Shown: one piece after another, positions 15,418-23,585 of the stretch | How positions within the stretch are numbered: the first letter of the stretch is position 1 | Layout of the letters: each line of letters starts with the position of its first letter | NCBI GenBank assembly: GCA_947623625.1 | Contig: CANQHD010000006.1 | Span: 1-36,497 of the forward strand | Direction of reading: 5' to 3' | Source of the DNA: an uncultured Bacilli bacterium | GTDB taxonomy: Bacteria; Bacillota_I; Bacilli_A; RF39; UBA660 | DNA: 36,497 nucleotides | The notes under the pieces: generated by a model | The model's database searches: none | Seen by the model: only the letters and a program-made list of their open reading frames with translations | Told to the model about the DNA's origin: nothing | Position numbers and translations under genes: made by a program

Positions 15418-16340
15418 AAAATATAAGCGACAACAAGTGATAGTAAAATTGAAATAATGATAAGATAGATAAAAGAAAGTGGATTAATCGCAAACTCTCC
15501 TAAAGGAACATTCATTCCCATAAAAGAAGCAACCATCGTTGGAATTGAAATAACAATTGTAATACCTGCTAAAAACTTCATGATTGTATTTAAATTGTTG
15601 GAAATAATTGTTGCAACTGTATCTGTCATACTTTCTAAAATTCCTCGATACAATTCAGCCATAGAAAGCGCTTGATTGTTTTCTATAATGGCATCTTCTA
15701 ATAAATTTCGATCCTCTTCATAAAAGTCTATTGTATTTCCCCTTAATATTTTATCAAGAACAACTCCATTAGAACGAAGGGCTGTAATGATGTAAGTCAA
15801 ACTATTTTCAATGCTGAGCAAATTTAAAATTTCTTCATTTTTTGTAGCATGTAACATATTTTCTTCAGCAAGTTCTATTTTCTTATTAATATCTTTTAAT
15901 ATTTTCAAATAACTCACTGCAATCCTATAAACAATTTGAATTGTAAAACGACTTTTTTTGTATGTATAAAATTCTTTTACTTTTTCTTGTGTAAATTCTT
16001 TTAAAAATGAAAGTTGTTGGCTTGAGATTGTAACCATAAATTCATCTCTTACAAGTAAAATACCAAGTGTTGCTGTCTTAATTGACTCCATTCCATGTCT
16101 TTTACTAACAATTGGAACATCTAATAAAATTGCTTTACATCCATCTTCTTCATCAATATGTGGTTTTTCATCATCATCTAAAATATTTTGAATAAAATTT
16201 TTAGAAATATTCATACTTTTCGAAATTTCCAAAAGTTCATTTTCTGTTGGGTCAACTAAATTAACCCAGCATCCAGTCGTAATTTTATCAGCACAACTAA
16301 ATTCATTTGTCTTCATATCATTTTTATAAATTGTTAGCAT
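15396..16340 (-). CDS. corA: CorA-family magnesium/divalent cation transporter
   Basis: A pentameric channel for Mg2+ and related cations in the inner membrane. The N-terminal cytosolic alpha/beta domain starts with WVNLVDPTENELLEIS, typical of CorA-2-type proteins. A long stalk helix (about 110-245) follows. Two membrane helices are at the C-terminus, with the pore signature GMN in SFMGMNVPLGEF, then a second helix and a basic tail (LKKRNML). The length of 314 residues is standard. It has a consensus promoter and GGAGG site, and stands as a single gene. Mg2+ is the likely ion, though Co2+ or Zn2+ transport cannot be excluded. Confidence 0.93.
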   Translation of the reverse strand: MLTIYKNDMKTNEFSCADKITTGCWVNLVDPTENELLEISKSMNISKNFIQNILDDDEKPHIDEEDGCKAILLDVPIVSKRHGMESIKTATLGILLVRDEFMVTISSQQLSFLKEFTQEKVKEFYTYKKSRFTIQIVYRIAVSYLKILKDINKKIELAEENMLHATKNEEILNLLSIENSLTYIITALRSNGVVLDKILRGNTIDFYEEDRNLLEDAIIENNQALSMAELYRGILESMTDTVATIISNNLNTIMKFLAGITIVISIPTMVASFMGMNVPLGEFAINPLSFIYLIIISILLSLVVAYILKKRNML

Positions 16341-16361
16341 ATTGACCCCTCCATTTTTCTA

Positions 16362-16390
16362 ACTATAGGCTTTTTAAATTAGATTGTCAA
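16362..16390 (-). promoter_or_regulatory. Consensus sigma-A promoter of corA
   Basis: The minus strand reads TTGACA, a 17-bp spacer and TATAGT, 21 nt before the corA start. The short leader leaves no room for a Mg2+-sensing riboswitch. Confidence 0.85.
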
Positions 16391-16417
16391 GTGAATTGAA
16401 AAGGAAAAAAGCCAACT

Positions 16418-17884
16418 TTACAAATGCATAATTGTTGTGAGTAACTTTTTCGCATATGGAGTTTTACAATCACGAATCATCGTTCTATTTGGACGTACTG
16501 AGTCCATTCTTGAATAAAGTGTTATATTATCTTCATTTTTTAAAGCAGTTCCTAAAGTAACTGGTTTTCCATTACAAAGTGCTTTGGAAAAATGAAATAA
16601 ATCTTCCAATCCAAGTGAACAAATAAGATCTAAAACCGTAGAATTTTTTGGGAGTTCATGTTTTGTTCCATCAGATAATGTGATACAAATACGATCTCTT
16701 AGAATATGTTTTTTAAGAGCTTGATAAAATTCCATGTCATCCGGAACTAATTCTTCCAAAGATTTTAATAATTTATAAAATTCAAAATGTTCAAGTTCTT
16801 TTTGCATCGTTGTATTTGGCTGATTATCATAAACGCAAATTCCTTTTTCAGCTAAATCTGTCATTTCTTGTGTTTTTATCTGAATCTGATACTGTAAATC
16901 TTCTTGAAAATGTCCAGTTGTATGAAAAGCTTGATATTTATTCATTTTAGGAGATGCTATATAGTCTTTCATTCGATTTTGAATCGGTGCAATTACTTGA
17001 TGAATGGATTGAAGAGAAGCATAACAATCTAAAACAGTAGGAACTGTCATTTTAACAACGCGTAAGTCATGCATTTGCTCATAGCTTAAATTTCTATTTA
17101 ATGCTTGATAAATCGCATAAATTTGTTTCATTTGAAAACGAATAGAAACAGGAATGTTTTGCTGATTTAAATGTTGTTGAAGAGAAGCGATTAAATCCTG
17201 TGTTTTTGGAAGAGATTCTTGTTCAATTTGATCTCTTTCTTGTTCGATTTGAAAGTATTTTTCTGGATTAAGGCAATGAATACTTCTATCTTCTAAAGCA
17301 TCTCGAATAAGACCACACCCTAAATTTCTAGCCATAGGAACAAAGATTTGAAGAGTTTCATTACTATTTTCAATCTGTTTATCTCGATTTTTCTTTTTAT
17401 CAATTGTAGACATGTTATGAACTCGATCTAAGAGTTTTAAAATAAAAGCTTCTGGGTGAAGATGAAGAAAAGAGCGAAAAAGCTTACTTGTATTGGTCGC
17501 TATTTTCATCTCTTTTGAAGAAAAACTATTCAGCTTTGTAACACTATCAACAATATCTCTTACTTCTTCACCAAAATAAAGAGCAATATCATCAAGCGTT
17601 ACACTTGTATCTTCTACAGTATCATGTAATAAACATCCAATAATTAACTTTGAAGAAAGCTGAAAATAAGAAGCGTAAAAAGCAACAGTAAATGGATGAA
17701 TAAAATAGGGCTCTCCACCTTCCCTTTCTTGTCCTTCATGTGCTTCTTTTGCTAAATAAAATGCTTTAGCAATTTGTTTTTGTTCTTCACCTTTTAAATA
17801 AGAACATGCTTCTAATAATCTTCTTAAGTCACTATCATTGTGATAATAAGGAACCCCATTTTTGACAATTTCACTAAACTCCAT
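16418..17884 (-). CDS. RelA/SpoT homologue with an intact hydrolase and a degenerate synthetase domain
   Basis: A 488-residue RSH protein, against about 730 for a full Rel. The HD hydrolase domain looks intact: HPFTVA (His63), LLHDTVED (His87, Asp88, Glu91, Asp92) and LLDRVHNM (Asp153, Asn157), so it should degrade (p)ppGpp. The synthetase domain (about 245-345) keeps the fold (IYAIYQ, DCYASLQSIH, MKDYIASPK, HTTG) but not the active site. DLLAIR is shortened to HDLR, so the catalytic Asp position is Gln by my alignment; NGYQS is NKYQA; and EVQIRT is QIQIKT, losing the catalytic Glu. A TGS domain follows (about 408-467); the ACT domain is missing. ATG 17884 follows GGAGG. A leader peptide and terminator precede it. 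Confidence 0.88.
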   Translation of the reverse strand: MEFSEIVKNGVPYYHNDSDLRRLLEACSYLKGEEQKQIAKAFYLAKEAHEGQEREGGEPYFIHPFTVAFYASYFQLSSKLIIGCLLHDTVEDTSVTLDDIALYFGEEVRDIVDSVTKLNSFSSKEMKIATNTSKLFRSFLHLHPEAFILKLLDRVHNMSTIDKKKNRDKQIENSNETLQIFVPMARNLGCGLIRDALEDRSIHCLNPEKYFQIEQERDQIEQESLPKTQDLIASLQQHLNQQNIPVSIRFQMKQIYAIYQALNRNLSYEQMHDLRVVKMTVPTVLDCYASLQSIHQVIAPIQNRMKDYIASPKMNKYQAFHTTGHFQEDLQYQIQIKTQEMTDLAEKGICVYDNQPNTTMQKELEHFEFYKLLKSLEELVPDDMEFYQALKKHILRDRICITLSDGTKHELPKNSTVLDLICSLGLEDLFHFSKALCNGKPVTLGTALKNEDNITLYSRMDSVRPNRTMIRDCKTPYAKKLLTTIMHL

Positions 17885-17895
17885 AAAAAACCTCC

Positions 17896-17924
17896 AAAAA
17901 AAACTCACAGCAAAACGCTGGAGT
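17896..17924 (-). terminator. Intrinsic terminator/attenuator between leader peptide and RSH gene
   Basis: On the minus strand ACTCCAGC pairs with GCTGTGAGT (one bulged T) around GTTTT, directly followed by eight Ts. The T run touches the RSH ribosome site TGGAGG, and no promoter lies in between, so RSH expression needs read-through. The CTCCA of the 5' arm is complementary to TGGAG in both the leader ribosome site (17986-17991) and the RSH ribosome site (17891-17896), which offers alternative pairings. Confidence 0.75.
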
Positions 17925-17927
17925 TTT

Positions 17928-17981
17928 TTAAAAGAAAGCAGGAAAGATAAAATTTAGTTTTTTTACTTCTTTTTTCATCAT
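17928..17981 (-). CDS. Short leader peptide upstream of the RSH gene
   Basis: A 17-codon frame encoding MMKKEVKKLNFIFPAFF. It has a strong GGAGGTGGG site before the ATG and a consensus promoter 19 nt upstream. It is lysine-rich at first, then carries four Phe codons within its last seven. It ends 3 nt before the attenuator stem. Size, position and bias fit a ribosome-sensing leader peptide, but it could also be a small functional peptide. It is too short for normal gene calling. Confidence 0.6.
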   Translation of the reverse strand: MMKKEVKKLNFIFPAFF

Positions 17982-17999
17982 CCCACCTCCATTACTCTC

Positions 18000-18028
18000 A
18001 TGATAAAACTTCAATATTTGTTTGTCAA
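18000..18028 (-). promoter_or_regulatory. Consensus promoter of the leader peptide-RSH transcript
   Basis: The minus strand reads TTGACA, a 17-bp spacer and TATCAT, starting 7 nt after the stop codon of the DUF421 gene. Transcription would begin just upstream of the leader-peptide ribosome site. Confidence 0.85.
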
Positions 18029-18034
18029 GAGTGT

Positions 18035-18745
18035 TTATTCTAAAGATGTATGATTTATTTTCACATCATTTTTGGGGTAAATCGTCAATTTTTCATTCGT
18101 ATCACAAATGACTAATAAAAGGTCTTCAACGGATGGATACCCTTCATTTTGAAGTCGTTTTAGAAGCCATTTCTCATTATGCCCAATCACTTTAATATTT
18201 TCTTTCATTAAAACACCATCAATAACTAAAGTAGAAGTAAGTCCTTTATATGGAACTTTTAATTTCATATCACTTGGTGTTACGGGATTATACTTACTTT
18301 TTAGAAGAAAACTAATACGCCCATTCGCTTCCATTAAAGCATATTCGACAGTTGATAAATCAAAATAACCATTGTATCTTGCTTCCTGAAGTAAATCATT
18401 GACATCAATTTTAGCTCGATTTAAGTTCTTCATTAAAATTTTTCCATCTTGAATAAGAAAAAATGGAGTCCCTATAAAAAGACGTCTTGCAAGCATACTT
18501 TTTATTGTTAGTAAAGAAATAAAAATAGATGCCGCTCCATAAATAATAATCGAGAAAACACCTTCAAAGAATTTTACATCTTGATTCAAGGTCATTTCAG
18601 CTGCAAGGGATCCAATCGTTATACCAATGGTATAGTCAAATAAATTCAGTTGTCCTATTTGCTTTCTTCCCATCGCTTTAGAAATAGAAAATAACACGAC
18701 AAGAGAAAGCAATCCTCTTCCTAATACCTCTAAGTAATTCATCAT
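18035..18745 (-). CDS. DUF421 (YetF/YrbG-type) membrane protein
   Basis: A 236-residue protein with three N-terminal membrane helices (to about residue 85) and two cytosolic alpha/beta domains. Family landmarks are ISKAMGRKQIGQLNLFDYTIGITIGSLAAEMTLN in pieces across helices 1-2, GTPFFLIQDGKILMKNLNRAKI, the LLQEAR helix and the paired VDGVLMKENIKVIG segment. Bacillus spore-membrane relatives (YetF, SpoVAEa-linked types) share this layout, but the role is not settled. It begins ATGATG, so the second ATG at 18742 is equally possible, after GGGTGAG. It is followed at once by the RSH promoter. Confidence 0.88.
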   Translation of the reverse strand: MMNYLEVLGRGLLSLVVLFSISKAMGRKQIGQLNLFDYTIGITIGSLAAEMTLNQDVKFFEGVFSIIIYGAASIFISLLTIKSMLARRLFIGTPFFLIQDGKILMKNLNRAKIDVNDLLQEARYNGYFDLSTVEYALMEANGRISFLLKSKYNPVTPSDMKLKVPYKGLTSTLVIDGVLMKENIKVIGHNEKWLLKRLQNEGYPSVEDLLLVICDTNEKLTIYPKNDVKINHTSLE

Positions 18746-18795
18746 TAGTACTCACCCTAGTATTAGAATAACTCTTTTAAATTTTTTTATACGTT

Positions 18796-20391
18796 TTAAA
18801 AAAGACCTATTACTTTTCCATCTTGCCAGTTTATTTTTTCATAATTTGGTTTTTTAGGTAGACCTGGCATTAAAAAAGTATTTCCTAATAAAACAGTAAT
18901 AAATCCAGCTCCACTTTCTAAATAAATATCTTTTACAAAAAGGGAATTGTTTTTTGGATATCCTAGTTTTTTAGGATTATCTGATATAGAATATTGTGTT
19001 TTAGAAATACAAAGAGGCAAGGAATCAAGCCCTTGACTTTTGATCTTTTTTAATGCTTTTTTTGCTATAGAACTATATTCAATATGATTGGCATGATAGA
19101 CCTTTTCACATAAAGATAGAAGTTTTTCCTCAAATGAATCACTCATTTTATAAAGAGGAGTAAACGAGATTTTTTTATCTTGAAGAGAAAGAATTTTTTG
19201 AGCAAGATTTAAAGCTCCACTTCCTCCATCTTGATACGCTGTGCTCACACTGACTGAATATCCTTGTTTTTCAACATAAGATTTTATCAATTCTAATTCT
19301 ATATCTTTATCTTCATTAAATTGATTAATCGCAACAACAATTGGAACTTGATAATTCTGAAGATGATCTAAATGAGCTTGTAAATTATCCAGTCCTTTTT
19401 CTAAATTTCCACCTCCATGATATTTAAGTGCTTTAGAAGTAACGACAACAACAATAACGTTTGGATAAATATTGGCTTCTTGACAGACAATATTTAAAAA
19501 TTTTTCTGCCCCCAAGTCAGCACCAAATCCAGCTTCTGTAATTGTATAATCAGAAAGAGACATTGAAAGAGAGGTCGCAACGATACTACTACAACCATGG
19601 GCAATGTTTGCAAAAGGTCCTCCATGAATTAAAGCAGGCGTTCCTTCCAAAGTTTGAACTAAATTTGGATAAAAAGCATCTTTTAAAAGAACAAGTAATG
19701 CACCTGTAAGAGATAAATCTTTTACGGTAATTGGTTGGTTAGAGCGAGAATATGCAACAATCATTCTATCGAGTCGTCTTCTAAGGTCATCCCTATCTTT
19801 TGAAAGACAAAATAACGTCATAATAGATGATGCAGCAGTAATTCTAAATGATGTCTGATAAGATTGATCTTTCACTGAGATTGTAATATCTCTTAAACTT
19901 CTATCGTTGACATCTAAAGAACTTTGATGAATCACTTTTTCTATTTCTAATTCATTTCCTTGATATATATGATTATAAATTGCTGCACTAATTAAATTAT
20001 TACAAGCATCAATCGCATGAAAGTCTCCCGTAAAATGTAAGTTAATATCTTCCATTGGTACAACCTGTGAATATCCCCCTCCAGTTGCTCCTCCTTTCAT
20101 ACCAAAAACAGGACCTAGTGATGGCTCACGCAAAGAAAGACAAACACTCTTTCCAAGTTTTTGTAAAGCATCAGCAACTCCAATGGACACTGTCGTTTTT
20201 CCTTCTCCCATAGGTGTAGGAGTCATTGCTGTTACTAAAATAAGTTTCCCCAATTTTTTCTTTGGCTGAGAAATAATTTTAGCTTTATCATTTCCATATA
20301 AAATTAAATCTTTTTCACTAAGTCCTAATTTTTTCGCAACCTCTACTATTGGTATTTTCTCCACCTGATTTGCAATTTCTAAATCCGTCAT
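18796..20391 (-). CDS. fhs: Formate-tetrahydrofolate ligase
   Basis: Makes 10-formyl-tetrahydrofolate from formate, ATP and tetrahydrofolate, feeding purine and initiator-tRNA formylation. The ATP site TPMGEGKTT is at 59-67. Other family marks are SLREPSLGPVFGMKGGATGGGYSQV (in two adjacent blocks), HFTGDFHAI, the GGPFANIAHGCSS motif and AGFGADLGAEKF. At 531 residues it is slightly shorter than the common 556. A GGAGGG site precedes the ATG. It follows whiA by 39 nt and may be part of the uvrA-to-whiA transcript or use the weak TATAAT in that gap. Confidence 0.96.
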   Translation of the reverse strand: MTDLEIANQVEKIPIVEVAKKLGLSEKDLILYGNDKAKIISQPKKKLGKLILVTAMTPTPMGEGKTTVSIGVADALQKLGKSVCLSLREPSLGPVFGMKGGATGGGYSQVVPMEDINLHFTGDFHAIDACNNLISAAIYNHIYQGNELEIEKVIHQSSLDVNDRSLRDITISVKDQSYQTSFRITAASSIMTLFCLSKDRDDLRRRLDRMIVAYSRSNQPITVKDLSLTGALLVLLKDAFYPNLVQTLEGTPALIHGGPFANIAHGCSSIVATSLSMSLSDYTITEAGFGADLGAEKFLNIVCQEANIYPNVIVVVVTSKALKYHGGGNLEKGLDNLQAHLDHLQNYQVPIVVAINQFNEDKDIELELIKSYVEKQGYSVSVSTAYQDGGSGALNLAQKILSLQDKKISFTPLYKMSDSFEEKLLSLCEKVYHANHIEYSSIAKKALKKIKSQGLDSLPLCISKTQYSISDNPKKLGYPKNNSLFVKDIYLESGAGFITVLLGNTFLMPGLPKKPNYEKINWQDGKVIGLF

Positions 20392-20430
20392 TTTAAATCC
20401 CTCCTACTCTTATTATAGAAAGTATTTTTT

Positions 20431-21375
20431 TTATTTTTCCCCTTTATCCTCATTTTTTTCTAATTTTTCTGCTAATTCTTTTATTTTTCGAAAGCGGTGA
20501 CTTAATCCAGATTTTGTAATGGATTTTCTCGTCTTCAGTGAAATAATTTCTGCAAGTTCCTTTAAGGATGCTTCTTTATATTTTTCACGATAAGTAATCA
20601 CTTCTTTTGTTTTTTCATCCAAGAGATCAAATCCCATATTTCTTTTAATAATATCAATATGTTTTAACTGTTCTAAAGCGGTTTCGATAACTTTATCAAC
20701 GTTGGCTTGTTCGCAGTTATTAAGACGATTTGTATAATTTTTTTGATTTCGGTAAACTCGAACATCTTCATAATACAAAACAGCATTTACAGCACCCAAT
20801 AATTTTAAAAAATCACTAATACATTCTGCTTCTTTTATATAAACCATATAGCCTTTTTCACGATTTAAAAGTTTAGCATTCAAATCAAAAATATTAATTA
20901 GTTTTTGTACAAAAACAGCTTCCTTAGGATTTTCAATTAAAATTTCCATATGATACCGAGAAGTTTTTGGATCGTTAATACTTCCCCTTGCTAAAAATAC
21001 TCCCTTTAAATAAGCTCTAATCTCTGCATTTCCATCCACCAAATACAAAGGTGGATTTTCCAAATAAATCCCATTTTTTTGATACCCAATCTCTTCTAAA
21101 AAAGATGAGTTCGTAAGAGGAAATGAGAGAACTTGCAAAGCATTTTTACTAAAATTTAAATTTTCTTTCACTGCTATTTCAAGAGAAGATTCTATTTTGC
21201 TTTCTAATTGTTTTTTTAAAAACAACATAATATTTTTATTTTCACTCGATAAATAGGCAACATTATTTTTAATTTCTAAATTATTTCGAATAAATCCTGA
21301 TAAAGAAGCAAGGACCTCTGTTTCTGAAAGAGATGCCTCTAAAAGTTCATTCTTAACTTTCATGGTAAAAGACAT
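20431..21375 (-). CDS. whiA: DNA-binding protein WhiA
   Basis: A conserved Gram-positive protein affecting cell division and chromosome segregation. The N-terminus (SFTMKVKNELL) and the split LAGLIDADG-like fold around AYLKGVFLARGSINDP are typical; the endonuclease catalytic residues are not expected in WhiA. The C-terminal helix-turn-helix lies in the last 70 residues (LKELAEIISLKT, then GLSHRFRKIKELAEK). The length of 314 is normal. GAGGTGAG precedes the ATG. It is 4 nt from yvcK, the standard pairing; rapZ, which normally precedes yvcK, is not here. Confidence 0.95.
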   Translation of the reverse strand: MSFTMKVKNELLEASLSETEVLASLSGFIRNNLEIKNNVAYLSSENKNIMLFLKKQLESKIESSLEIAVKENLNFSKNALQVLSFPLTNSSFLEEIGYQKNGIYLENPPLYLVDGNAEIRAYLKGVFLARGSINDPKTSRYHMEILIENPKEAVFVQKLINIFDLNAKLLNREKGYMVYIKEAECISDFLKLLGAVNAVLYYEDVRVYRNQKNYTNRLNNCEQANVDKVIETALEQLKHIDIIKRNMGFDLLDEKTKEVITYREKYKEASLKELAEIISLKTRKSITKSGLSHRFRKIKELAEKLEKNEDKGEK

Positions 21376-21379
21376 ATAC

Positions 21380-22330
21380 TCACCTCATTAAATAAGAAAA
21401 AATTAAAGAACTTAATTTTAAACTATGATGTTTTAATGTATTTTCATCAACAATACATAAGTCTGATTCAATTAATTCAACTGGAATAGACTTTAAGTTT
21501 GCATAATCGATGAGTACAGGATCTTTTCTTTCTTCGGTTGCATATTTAACAGCAATTTCTTTCTTTATTTCTTTGTTATTTGCAATAACAACATCCACTT
21601 TTCTCTTACCTAAATATTGATTAATAAAATAGACATGATCTCCTACTTTAAAACCATCTGTTTCTCCTGGTTGGGTAACAATATTACACAAGTACATAAT
21701 CGGTGCTTTAGAGTTATCAATAGCTTCTCTTACTTTTGAAGATAAAATGTGTGGTAATATGGACGTATAAAGACTTCCCATACTAAAAATGAGCAAATCT
21801 GCATTTTGAATTGCATCTAAAACCTCATCTAAAACATGGGGTTCTTTTTCATAAAACAATCTTTTTATTTTGATATTAGCCTGAGTAATTTCTTCTTCTC
21901 CTTTAATAATTGTTCCATCCATTCCCTCTGCCATTAATGTAATATCTGCATCTTCTGAAAGAGGAAGTACCTTATGTCGAACATCTAAAAGTTTAGAAAG
22001 ATAAAAAATAGAATCTTTAAAGCTTCCTGTCATATCTAAAAGTGCTGTTAAAATAAGATTGCCAAGCGCATGTCCATCTAAATCGCTTGTTGTATTAAAG
22101 CGATATTCCAATATATTTTTTATTTCTAAATCAATGGATGAAAGATTTGTAATAACTTTTCTTACATCTCCTACTGCAGGTGTATTAAATTCTCGTCTTA
22201 ACTTTCCAGTACTTCTTCCGTTATCTGAGACGGAAATCACTGCAGTAATATCAAATGGAAATTCTTTCAGTCCTCTAAGAAGATAACTAATTCCTGTTCC
22301 TCCACCAAAAACCACTATTTTTTTATGCAT
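21380..22330 (-). CDS. yvcK: YvcK/GlmR-type gluconeogenesis and cell-wall regulator (CofD-like)
   Basis: A UDP-GlcNAc-binding, CofD-like protein that directs carbon into cell-wall precursors in Bacillus (GlmR). The N-terminus has the GGGTGISYLLRGLK loop. Further marks are VSDNGRSTGKLRREF, PAVGDVRK, the FRFNT-like ILEYRFNTTSDLDGHALGN, and the GSLYTSILPHIL segment. The 316-residue length is standard. GGAGGAAAT precedes the ATG. It lies between lgt and whiA. Its usual upstream partner rapZ is missing, so nucleotide-sugar signalling through that pair must be altered or encoded elsewhere. Confidence 0.94.
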   Translation of the reverse strand: MHKKIVVFGGGTGISYLLRGLKEFPFDITAVISVSDNGRSTGKLRREFNTPAVGDVRKVITNLSSIDLEIKNILEYRFNTTSDLDGHALGNLILTALLDMTGSFKDSIFYLSKLLDVRHKVLPLSEDADITLMAEGMDGTIIKGEEEITQANIKIKRLFYEKEPHVLDEVLDAIQNADLLIFSMGSLYTSILPHILSSKVREAIDNSKAPIMYLCNIVTQPGETDGFKVGDHVYFINQYLGKRKVDVVIANNKEIKKEIAVKYATEERKDPVLIDYANLKSIPVELIESDLCIVDENTLKHHSLKLSSLIFSYLMR

Positions 22331-22340
22331 ATTTCCTCCA

Positions 22341-23141
22341 TCACTCTATCTTTCGTTGATAAAGATGTCTTAATTTATTTTTATTTTGCTTTTGAAAGAA
22401 ACAAAGGTAAACACCCGTTAACATCAAAACAATAGATACTATTTGTGCCACTTTAAAGCTTCCTAGTAACAAACTATCTGTTCTCAACCCTTCAATAAAA
22501 AATCTTCCACAAGAATACCAAATTAAATAGCTTCCTGTTAACTGTCCTATGTGAAGATAAGGATATTTTCGAATAAATTGAAGCAGAATAAACCCAATAA
22601 AATTCCAAAGAGATTCATAAAAAAATGTAGGTTGACGATAAGCACCATTTATATACATTCCCTCAACTAAGCATTTTGGAAAACCTTGGTCTAGAAGCAC
22701 ACTTCTTGAAACTATTTTTCCATAAGCTTCACCATTAAAAAAGTTTCCCCATCGTCCAATGGCTTGTCCAAGTATCAGTCCTACGACAATAATATCTAAA
22801 ATTTTAAGGGTATCCTGATGATATTTTTTTGTATAAAATAAAATTGTTAATCCACCTAATAAAATTCCTCCATGAATAGCAAGACCCCCTTCCCATATTT
22901 TAAAGATATCTAAAATATGGTGTTGATAATAGGATAAATTAAAAAGAACATAATAAACTCTTGCCCCAACAATTCCAATTAAAATTGTTGAAAAAGCCAT
23001 ATTTAAAAAAAAATCAAGATCGATATTTTGTCTCTTAACTTCTAAATAAATGACAGTTAAGGCTCCCAAGACACCTAAAAAGATAAAAATTGAATACCAA
23101 TAAATTTGAAGAAAACCCAAATCTAGAAAAATTCTATTCAT
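22341..23141 (-). CDS. lgt: Prolipoprotein diacylglyceryl transferase Lgt
   Basis: An integral membrane enzyme that transfers diacylglycerol from phosphatidylglycerol to the lipobox cysteine of prolipoproteins. It has seven predicted helices. Signature elements are YSIFIFLGV, the GARVYYVLFN segment, WEGGLAIHGG, the hallmark GRWGNFFNGEAYG, and RQPTFFYESLWN. ATG 23141 (MNRIF) has AAAGG 9 nt upstream; an ATG six bases earlier is too close to that site but cannot be excluded. The start overlaps the end of the YvlD-like gene, so translation is probably coupled. No lipoprotein is obvious in the window. Confidence 0.95.
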   Translation of the reverse strand: MNRIFLDLGFLQIYWYSIFIFLGVLGALTVIYLEVKRQNIDLDFFLNMAFSTILIGIVGARVYYVLFNLSYYQHHILDIFKIWEGGLAIHGGILLGGLTILFYTKKYHQDTLKILDIIVVGLILGQAIGRWGNFFNGEAYGKIVSRSVLLDQGFPKCLVEGMYINGAYRQPTFFYESLWNFIGFILLQFIRKYPYLHIGQLTGSYLIWYSCGRFFIEGLRTDSLLLGSFKVAQIVSIVLMLTGVYLCFFQKQNKNKLRHLYQRKIE

Positions 23142-23562
23142 AGGCATGAACCTTTCTCATAATAGGTCTTAAAAAAAACCAGTCCATTAAATGATTCATG
23201 ACAGAAATTAAAATGGCAATCATAAAGGAAACCCAAATATTTTTAAGATTAAAATGTTCTCCTAAAATCCAATCTGTTATTTTTAAAATAAAGAGATTGA
23301 TACAAGGATAAAATAATCCTAGAGTAAGTCCTGTAATAGGAATAGTTAGTGTTACAAGGAGAGGTTTAATTGTTTGATTTAAAATAACAATAATGAATAC
23401 AGCCAAAACTCCATAAATATATGGATGTGTTAAGTCTATATAAAAGGATTTAAAAAGATGAGAAACAACTAAAAATACAAGTGTATAACTAAACAAAGAA
23501 AGAATCCACTCAAAGAGAAGAAAACATTTTTTTCGTCCCTTTTTTAAAATTTGTTGACTCAA
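23134..23562 (-). CDS. YvlD-like small membrane protein (phage holin family 4, PF04020)
   Basis: A protein of about 142 residues with four membrane helices. The pattern YIYGVLAVFIIVILNQTIKPLL, LTIPITGLTLGLFYPCINLFIL (seen as adjacent blocks) is that of the PF04020 family. In spite of the family name, these chromosomal proteins are not phage lysis proteins; Bacillus YvlD lies near uvrA in the same way. The frame opens at 23580, but AAGGAGGG lies inside that longer version, so I place the start at TTG 23562, 6 nt after the site. It sits 23 nt from uvrA and overlaps lgt. Confidence 0.78.
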   Translation of the reverse strand: MSQQILKKGRKKCFLLFEWILSLFSYTLVFLVVSHLFKSFYIDLTHPYIYGVLAVFIIVILNQTIKPLLVTLTIPITGLTLGLFYPCINLFILKITDWILGEHFNLKNIWVSFMIAILISVMNHLMDWFFLRPIMRKVHAYE

Positions 23563-23585
23563 ATTTATCCCTCCTTGCATTCATC

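Noticed and set aside
23134-23562. Phage origin suggested by the holin family name of the YvlD-like gene
   Set aside because: PF04020 members are chromosomal membrane proteins; no other phage gene, attachment site or integrase is present.
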